Shown: positions 7,268 to 11,770 of the stretch, piece after piece | Layout of the letters: the number at the start of each line of letters is the position of its first letter | Position numbering within the stretch: the stretch's first letter is position 1 | Assembly: GCA_002343335.1 (NCBI GenBank) | Contig: DDSI01000211.1 | Location: forward strand, 1-11,770 | Reading direction: 5' to 3' | DNA from: Bacteriovoracaceae bacterium UBA2394 | Lineage (GTDB): Bacteria; Bdellovibrionota; UBA2394 | DNA: 11,770 nt | Program-made: the position numbers and the translations under genes | Notes under the pieces: model-generated | Told to the model about the DNA's origin: nothing | Database searches by the model: none | The model's input: the letters and a program-made list of their open reading frames with translations, nothing else

Positions 7268-8095
7268 TCATTCCTCAAATGAATTATTTAATACTTCGCC
7301 GATGCCACCCGCACCAGGAACAATGTAGTCTCTTTCATTCAATCCTTTTTCATTTTTCCAGTCCTCGCCCGGCATTTTTTTCAAAACCTGAGGAGAACTT
7401 AGGCCTCGATCGAGTCGCAGCGCAAATACTTGCAGCTCCTTCGCATAGGGTTCAACGGCCTTTAGATATTCCGGAGTTACAATAAAGTGAAGGGCCACAA
7501 AGAGAGGAGCGACCCCAGCCGTCTTCTCGCGCCCCTTTAAAAGATCAATGACTCCCGTGAGGCTGGATCCGGTTGCACCCATGGGATCTGGAAGAAAGAC
7601 CAAACTGTTTTGAAAGGTTCCGCCGATTTTATGGCCGCTCATTTTTACGCCCACAACCTGCCCTTTTTCATTCGTCGCGCGATTGAGAAGAATGTGATCC
7701 TGTCTAATATTTTCCGCCGGCAAAACATCGTGCAGCGTTTCGTAGCAAATCTGACTTGGCACAATGCCGGCCCTCATCAAATCGACGACCACAGCTTTAC
7801 GAGACTCTCGAGGCAATGAAATTTCAAAGGCCCCTTCGGGATGCGAGGCCGCCATGCGAGTTTGAACTGTCTGAGTTGTACGCTTAAACAATTCGTTGAT
7901 CGCCTGGACACATAAAAACCGCGAAAGAGATTTCGCTATCTCTCCAAGTTGAGGCTGTTGAGTCTGGGCCTCAGAAAATTTGGAGAGCAAAAGTTGATGA
8001 TAGGGATCATCGAGTAAATGCACGTGTGAGCCATAGCCGTGCTTTCGCTCCGAAACGCGGTAGGTAGATTCCTGGTGTTGACTATCGATCAGCAT
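7268..8095 (-). CDS. upp: Divergent uracil-phosphoribosyltransferase (UPRT) family protein
   Basis: UPRT joins uracil to PRPP to give UMP. Two family hallmarks are here: the PRPP loop PDPMGATGSS (170-178), beside the usual DPMLATGGS, and a C-terminal base-site loop DYIVPGAGGIGEV (256-268), beside the usual GYIVPGLGDAGDR. An RAG block (MRAGIVPS, 107-114) also fits. At 275 residues it is much longer than the roughly 208-residue bacterial enzyme. The surplus is mostly an N-terminal extension of about 60 residues and an altered middle (HILLNRATNEKGQ). The DAGDR to GIGEV change removes usual acidic residues at the base/PRPP site, so substrate may differ; the symbol states family only. AAGGAA at 8100-8105 is a good ribosome site. 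It is the first gene of the operon, 4 bases before hpt. Confidence 0.82.
   Translation of the reverse strand: MLIDSQHQESTYRVSERKHGYGSHVHLLDDPYHQLLLSKFSEAQTQQPQLGEIAKSLSRFLCVQAINELFKRTTQTVQTRMAASHPEGAFEISLPRESRKAVVVDLMRAGIVPSQICYETLHDVLPAENIRQDHILLNRATNEKGQVVGVKMSGHKIGGTFQNSLVFLPDPMGATGSSLTGVIDLLKGREKTAGVAPLFVALHFIVTPEYLKAVEPYAKELQVFALRLDRGLSSPQVLKKMPGEDWKNEKGLNERDYIVPGAGGIGEVLNNSFEE
7271..7276 (-). promoter_or_regulatory. Ribosome binding site that decides the hpt start
   Basis: GAGGAA on the minus strand sits 7 bases before the ATG at 7263 and within the last codons of the upstream gene. It selects this ATG over the in-frame TTG at 7278. Confidence 0.7.
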
Positions 8096-8166
8096 TGGTT
8101 TCCTTAGTGATTTCAGCTCGTTGGAGCTACTCTACGGCGTCGCCCAAAATGTGCTAGTTTAGGCCC
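8096..8166. promoter_or_regulatory. Divergent promoter region between UPRT-like gene and HD-GYP gene
   Basis: These 71 bases must carry the promoter of the seven-gene minus-strand set and probably that of the plus-strand HD-GYP gene. AGCTC and GAGCT (8115-8128) form a 5-base inverted repeat around GTTG near the middle, which could serve as an operator. I could not fit a clear sigma-70 -35/-10 pair on either strand, so exact promoter positions are not called. Confidence 0.45.
8100..8105 (-). promoter_or_regulatory. Ribosome binding site of the UPRT-like gene
   Basis: AAGGAA on the minus strand lies 4 bases before the ATG at 8095 and supports that start. Confidence 0.6.
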
Positions 8167-8934
8167 ATGCAAGTCGAGATTCTTAGCCTCGGCCTGTTTG
8201 GGGGGATCGTCCTTAGCGCAGCTTTTATTGGGACGTATTATTACCGCAAGCTTCAAAAGCAAATCAAGAAACAGTCCTTCCAACTGGGCACCATTGAGCA
8301 ACTCTACAACGAGGTTCAACTCGCGTCTCGAACCATTGACGGCAATGTCATGGCATCCATTCAGTCACTCATCCACGCTTTGGAGGCGCGCGATTCCTAC
8401 ACCCGGGGGCACTCGGAACGGGTTAATCGCTATTCCATGGTGATCGGTAAAAACCTGGGACTGACCTCTCGCGATCTACAGATTCTCCACGACGCCAGCC
8501 TTCTGCACGACATTGGAAAGATCGGCGTCTATGACAGAATTTTGCTAAAACCCATGAATCTAACGCCGGAAGAGTTTGCGCTCATGAAATCTCATCCTGA
8601 ATTGGCAAAAGATATTTTGAAGCACTTGCCTTTTTTGGAGGAGCATTTGCCACTCATTGAACACCATCACGAACGCCAAGATGGCAGTGGTTACCCCCTT
8701 GGACTGAAAGGAGAAGAAATTCCCCTGGGCGCTCGAATCATTCAGGTGGCTGATTCTTGGGATGCAATGACTTCGGATCGGCCCTACCGACGCCGACTTT
8801 CTACGGAAGTGGCGGTTCAAGAACTCATTAAAGGCCGCGGCACTCAGCTGGATAAAAAGTGTGTGGATGCATTTATCGATTGGCTAAAGGCCAGTCACAA
8901 GATTCCCATTACGGCTGATACGTTCCTGAACTAA
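8167..8934 (+). CDS. Membrane-anchored HD-GYP domain protein (probable c-di-GMP phosphodiesterase)
   Basis: The 255-residue protein has one N-terminal membrane helix (about 5-26), a short charged, probably coiled-coil linker (28-60) and an HD-GYP domain. Metal-site residues are complete: His82 (TRGHSERV), HD at 114-115 in LLHDIGK, His143 (MKSHPE), the HHHER run (166-170), the GYP motif in DGSGYP (172-177) and Asp196 in VADSWDAMTSDRPYR. HD-GYP enzymes break down cyclic di-GMP to pGpG or GMP. There is no receiver or other sensor domain, so input may come through the membrane helix or a partner. The ribosome site (TAGG, 3-4 bases away) is weak. Transcribed away from the UPRT-like operon; its 3' end overlaps the convergent ATP-grasp gene by 26 bases. 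Confidence 0.94.
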   Translation: MQVEILSLGLFGGIVLSAAFIGTYYYRKLQKQIKKQSFQLGTIEQLYNEVQLASRTIDGNVMASIQSLIHALEARDSYTRGHSERVNRYSMVIGKNLGLTSRDLQILHDASLLHDIGKIGVYDRILLKPMNLTPEEFALMKSHPELAKDILKHLPFLEEHLPLIEHHHERQDGSGYPLGLKGEEIPLGARIIQVADSWDAMTSDRPYRRRLSTEVAVQELIKGRGTQLDKKCVDAFIDWLKASHKIPITADTFLN

Positions 8935-11770
8935 GTCGTATAATTTCTCGACGACATTCTTCCACAATCGGCACGCGCGAAGCAGGCACGCCGTCTCCCG
9001 AAGGAAGCGCGTTGGCGCGATCGCGCTGATTCGCAGCACGTCCATAAGGCACTGGAATCTGTCCTATGATCTCAGCCGGCGCGTCTGAATTCAGATTCAC
9101 CCGCACCAAAGTGATAAATCGAGTCTCCACATGAAAGCCCAGTTCATTGACTTTCGCATTCCCCACTTCTTGAACAACGAATCGCGAGGGCTCACTTTCA
9201 ATAGCATCGTAAAGATTGAGGCGTTGCCCTTCCCCCATCGTTCTCAAAATGGAAACACCACCGCCATTGCCAATCGACAAAACGTCTTTCACCACAAAAT
9301 CTTGGGGCCTTCGTTTCACGATCTCAAACTGGGATCGATTTAAATTTCCCGTAGGATCGAGAAATGAGTAGGTCGGCTGAGTGCGAACGAGCTCAATGCG
9401 CTTCAAGTACCGATCTTGAAATTGCGGCATCCACGGCAGCAAGGCTTTACAGCAGGAGAAATCCACGCCGGGCTCGTTCATGACTTGAAGGTTCCCCTTT
9501 TTAATGACCTGGTGAAGTCCTGGAATTGCGTGACGCATTTTTTCCGCTAACTCGTGTTCGTCCACCGCTCCATTGAGATTCGGAGGTAAAGACTGCGGAT
9601 CAATCAGATCGGGCTCAATGTGAAGAAAGAGCGTCGTCACTTGATGTTCTTTGTCTGAATCGTCGCGGTAGTAGAGCTTGTCGGAGCGCACTTGAAATCG
9701 AGTGATTTCATCAGCGGAAGCCAACTCCATCTGAAAATCTGCCTTAAATTCCGCTCGCATTTGCTCCCAAGGCGTTCCGTAGTTTCCCGCTTCTAATAAA
9801 TAGACGCTGTAGGGCTTTTCTCCCCGATCCGTTCCTCGCAAATTCGCAAACCATCGGCGCATTTCGTTGATGACTTCCGGCATTCTCAAACGCCAGAGAC
9901 GAAACATTCCACCCACATTGGTGGTGTTGTGCTCTACGACGACAGATTCGCCAGACTCCAGCTCCATGTAGTCTGCTCCTGACAGAAAAATGACGTCATA
10001 AGGAGAATTTCGATCTCGGAAATAATCATCGCGATAGTAAAAATTGCTCGCGTTCATAAGGTACGCCATCTCTGGGATATCCCGCACGATGTTCTGAGGT
10101 CGTCGAATGGTCTCGCGCAAAATTTCCGCTTCGGTAAGGGCTCGATTTCCCGCATCTGTTTGAATGCGATCCAAGGTTCCCTGCCGCACTTGATAGGGAA
10201 TGGTCATTTGACGAATCCCAATATCGGCCAGAGGAGGAAGCACTTCGACATGAGAAATGGGAGCGGGCGTACCGATCGCTCCGGCTCCCCCACCCTTCAT
10301 ATTGACCTTCAATTTCCCTGGAGGTGCGAGACGCATGAGCACATGACGATTAGGCGTAAAAGTGAAAGTCGGACCTGATCCTGAAATCATCGAGATCATG
10401 CGAGAATCAAAAACTCGCTCTTGTCTTTCGAATCCATCCTGCTCGGCCTTCGGCCAGTCCAACGAAACTCTCCCGAGCTCCATGAAAGGTTGCGCTATCA
10501 CTGACATGGGATTAGCGCGCGCCCATTCCTCAAATTGAACAAGGTAGGCACTCAGATCTGCATCCGACAATTCCTTCGCGATGGTCACCTGCGCGCCGCC
10601 ATCTCCCAAAGCCAATTTGAAAACGAAATCGCGAGGATTCGAGCGAACCTTTCGAAGTGCCGCAGCATTGAAATTTCCTTCTTGGTCGAAAAACACCGTC
10701 GTGGGTATCGAGGGCAAAAGAGGTTCTGCATTCGTGGTTGCGCGAATATAGTCATCGATCATCACAGGTGCCAACTTCGTACGCGTAAATGCGGAGGTGG
10801 GATTACTGATCCATATAAAATGATCCGAAAGCCAAGAGGAAATGAGTCCCGGAATACCGAGCATCATTGCATTTTCATTGAGATCGGCTTTGTGCGCTTT
10901 GATATTTCGATCCCACTGCGGATGATGACTTGGATCGACACTTTCCAAATCCGCGAGAGTCCAAAGCACATCCACTTTTCTTTTTCCATCCCCCACGCGA
11001 TCTCGAAGCCACAGCACCTTATGTTCGTCCACAAAAAGTCGTCCGCGCTCGTCCACCAGACTGACATATTCAATCCCAACCGCTGCAAATTTCTCTCGTA
11101 CGAAATTGAGAAAGGGTGCGCCCACAGGAAAAGTGGGTTTAACGGAAATCACCGTTCCATCTGGCAAAGTAACAGAAACAGGCGAGTCACCTGCAGATGC
11201 TTCGTCGGCCACGACCGTTACTTTCGGCGAGGAGTGTGCGTAGTGAACACTGGCGAGCGTATGCATATGTTCTGCATATCGTTTAAAAAGATCATCGTTG
11301 AATGGAACTGCACCCCACTCGGGGTGTTGCTTAAATTGCTCAACCACTCCCGTCAAAAACTCGGCCCCGCCTACATTCGCGCCATTTTCTTCGACGACAA
11401 CTAAAGCGTCCTTCATACGTCGACCTTCGGCATCGCGCTGCACCAGCCAAGCCATATCCGGTCCATGCAAACCCGCAGCGTAATTATCGGTCAGAATTTT
11501 TCGCCGAGAAGCGGAATCCCAGCCCACAAATTCAGGCCAAAATCCGGGATGATTCTCTAAAATTTTTCGCCAACTTGGAAACTTGTTGAGCAGATGTTGC
11601 TCGCCATAAATATCGGCGATGATCTCCTGTTTAGCACGAGCTCTTTGCATCAGTCCCGGGACCATGACATTCAGATAAATGTCCTGAGGAATTCCAATTA
11701 AGCCTGCATAGAAATCGAAGGGGCCAGATTGATAGACGCCCTTGGCGCCTCCAAAACCCCAGGCTTCCGC
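8909..11770 (-). CDS. Large tandem circularly permuted ATP-grasp protein (5' end beyond window)
   Basis: The frame is open to the right edge, giving 953 visible residues. The first Met (11663-11665, used here as residue 1) has no ribosome site, and 35 coherent residues (such as GVYQSGPFDFYAGLIGIP) precede it, so the gene starts outside the window. Two halves each carry the order expected of circularly permuted ATP-grasp ligases: E-x-N metal motif (VVVEENGANVGG 89-100; SVVVEHNTTNVGG 574-586), a D-V-x-W or L-F-L strand (232-235; 677-682), IPGL (271; 714), Asn288/Asn730, Lys297/Lys740, D-x-x-GN-x-N (327; 770), the DFV-x-K ATP lysine (350; 793), a Gly-rich loop, hinge glutamine (392; 832) and Arg422/Arg849. 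Family members form amide or related bonds using ATP. Product and partners are unknown. No signal peptide or membrane helix is visible. Confidence 0.82.
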   Translation of the reverse strand, partial: AEAWGFGGAKGVYQSGPFDFYAGLIGIPQDIYLNVMVPGLMQRARAKQEIIADIYGEQHLLNKFPSWRKILENHPGFWPEFVGWDSASRRKILTDNYAAGLHGPDMAWLVQRDAEGRRMKDALVVVEENGANVGGAEFLTGVVEQFKQHPEWGAVPFNDDLFKRYAEHMHTLASVHYAHSSPKVTVVADEASAGDSPVSVTLPDGTVISVKPTFPVGAPFLNFVREKFAAVGIEYVSLVDERGRLFVDEHKVLWLRDRVGDGKRKVDVLWTLADLESVDPSHHPQWDRNIKAHKADLNENAMMLGIPGLISSWLSDHFIWISNPTSAFTRTKLAPVMIDDYIRATTNAEPLLPSIPTTVFFDQEGNFNAAALRKVRSNPRDFVFKLALGDGGAQVTIAKELSDADLSAYLVQFEEWARANPMSVIAQPFMELGRVSLDWPKAEQDGFERQERVFDSRMISMISGSGPTFTFTPNRHVLMRLAPPGKLKVNMKGGGAGAIGTPAPISHVEVLPPLADIGIRQMTIPYQVRQGTLDRIQTDAGNRALTEAEILRETIRRPQNIVRDIPEMAYLMNASNFYYRDDYFRDRNSPYDVIFLSGADYMELESGESVVVEHNTTNVGGMFRLWRLRMPEVINEMRRWFANLRGTDRGEKPYSVYLLEAGNYGTPWEQMRAEFKADFQMELASADEITRFQVRSDKLYYRDDSDKEHQVTTLFLHIEPDLIDPQSLPPNLNGAVDEHELAEKMRHAIPGLHQVIKKGNLQVMNEPGVDFSCCKALLPWMPQFQDRYLKRIELVRTQPTYSFLDPTGNLNRSQFEIVKRRPQDFVVKDVLSIGNGGGVSILRTMGEGQRLNLYDAIESEPSRFVVQEVGNAKVNELGFHVETRFITLVRVNLNSDAPAEIIGQIPVPYGRAANQRDRANALPSGDGVPASRVPIVEECRREIIRLSSGTYQP
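8951..9997 (-). repeat. ATP-grasp module B (C-terminal copy of internal duplication)
   Basis: Residues 557-905 on the same count. It repeats the module A order: E578-H-N580, IPGL (714-717), N730, K740, D770-PTGNLN, the DFVVK lysine K793, GNGGG (799-803), Q832-E and R849. The spacing K to D (30) and D to K (23) equals that in module A. A Cys pair (738-739) just before K740 is specific to this copy. Confidence 0.7.
10226..11410 (-). repeat. ATP-grasp module A (N-terminal copy of internal duplication)
   Basis: Residues 86-480 counted from the Met at 11665. It holds E92-E-N94, IPGL (271-274), N288, K297, D327-QEGNFN, the DFVFK lysine K350, GDGG (354-357), Q392 and R422. A Gly-rich stretch at 457-465 (MKGGGAGAIG) near its end has no obvious match in module B. 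Confidence 0.7.

Noticed and set aside
7276..7278. TTG as start of hpt
   Set aside because: It overlaps the GAGGAA ribosome site that serves the ATG at 7263; the ATG gives the usual protein length.
10535..11404. A 289-codon open frame on the plus strand inside the ATP-grasp gene
   Set aside because: The translation is rich in Cys, His, Arg and Ile with no domain-like pattern, while the opposite strand carries clear ATP-grasp motifs across the same bases.
11663..11665. ATG as start of the ATP-grasp gene
   Set aside because: No ribosome site precedes it and the frame continues coherently for 35 more codons to the edge.
1..11770. Mobile element, CRISPR array, defence or phage module
   Set aside because: No transposase, integrase, spaced direct repeats, nuclease/helicase sets or phage structural genes were seen. 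Base composition looks even by eye.

Overview
The window reads as ordinary chromosome of a free-living Gram-negative bacterium of intermediate GC. It has a lipobox lipoprotein, a Sec-exported zinc peptidase, a DUF4388 (PATAN-type) protein, an HD-GYP protein and a Thermus/Gram-positive-style asparaginyl-tRNA synthetase. DUF4388 proteins together with circularly permuted ATP-grasp proteins point to the former Deltaproteobacteria, perhaps Bdellovibrionota or Myxococcota. That placement is an inference and is not firm. I saw no insertion sequence, integrase, CRISPR array, rRNA or tRNA.

Layout: positions 1-1499 (+) hold the 3' end of a CBM9-like protein, cut by the left edge, then a gap of 117 bases with a strong stem-loop, then a lipoprotein with a serine-hydrolase signature. 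From 8095 down to 1487 (-) runs a seven-gene set: uracil-phosphoribosyltransferase-like protein, hpt, ridA, a DUF4388 protein, a YdjM-like membrane protein, asnS, and an M28 aminopeptidase. The first six are packed with junctions of -4 to +9 bases, so they look like one transcription unit. The peptidase follows asnS after 86 bases. A membrane-anchored HD-GYP protein (8167-8934, +) diverges from this set across 71 bases. From the right edge down to 8909 (-) lies a very large gene, cut by the window, that I read as two tandem circularly permuted ATP-grasp modules in one chain.

The packed operon mixes base salvage (two PRPP-dependent transferases), clearance of reactive enamines (RidA), tRNA-Asn charging and two proteins of unknown role. 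It looks like a growth or housekeeping unit rather than a single pathway. The two convergent gene pairs overlap at their stop codons (13 and 26 bases), so their transcripts must be antisense at the 3' ends. The most unusual element is the tandem ATP-grasp protein: both halves keep the E-x-N metal motif, the ATP-site lysine and nearly identical motif spacing, so both may be active.
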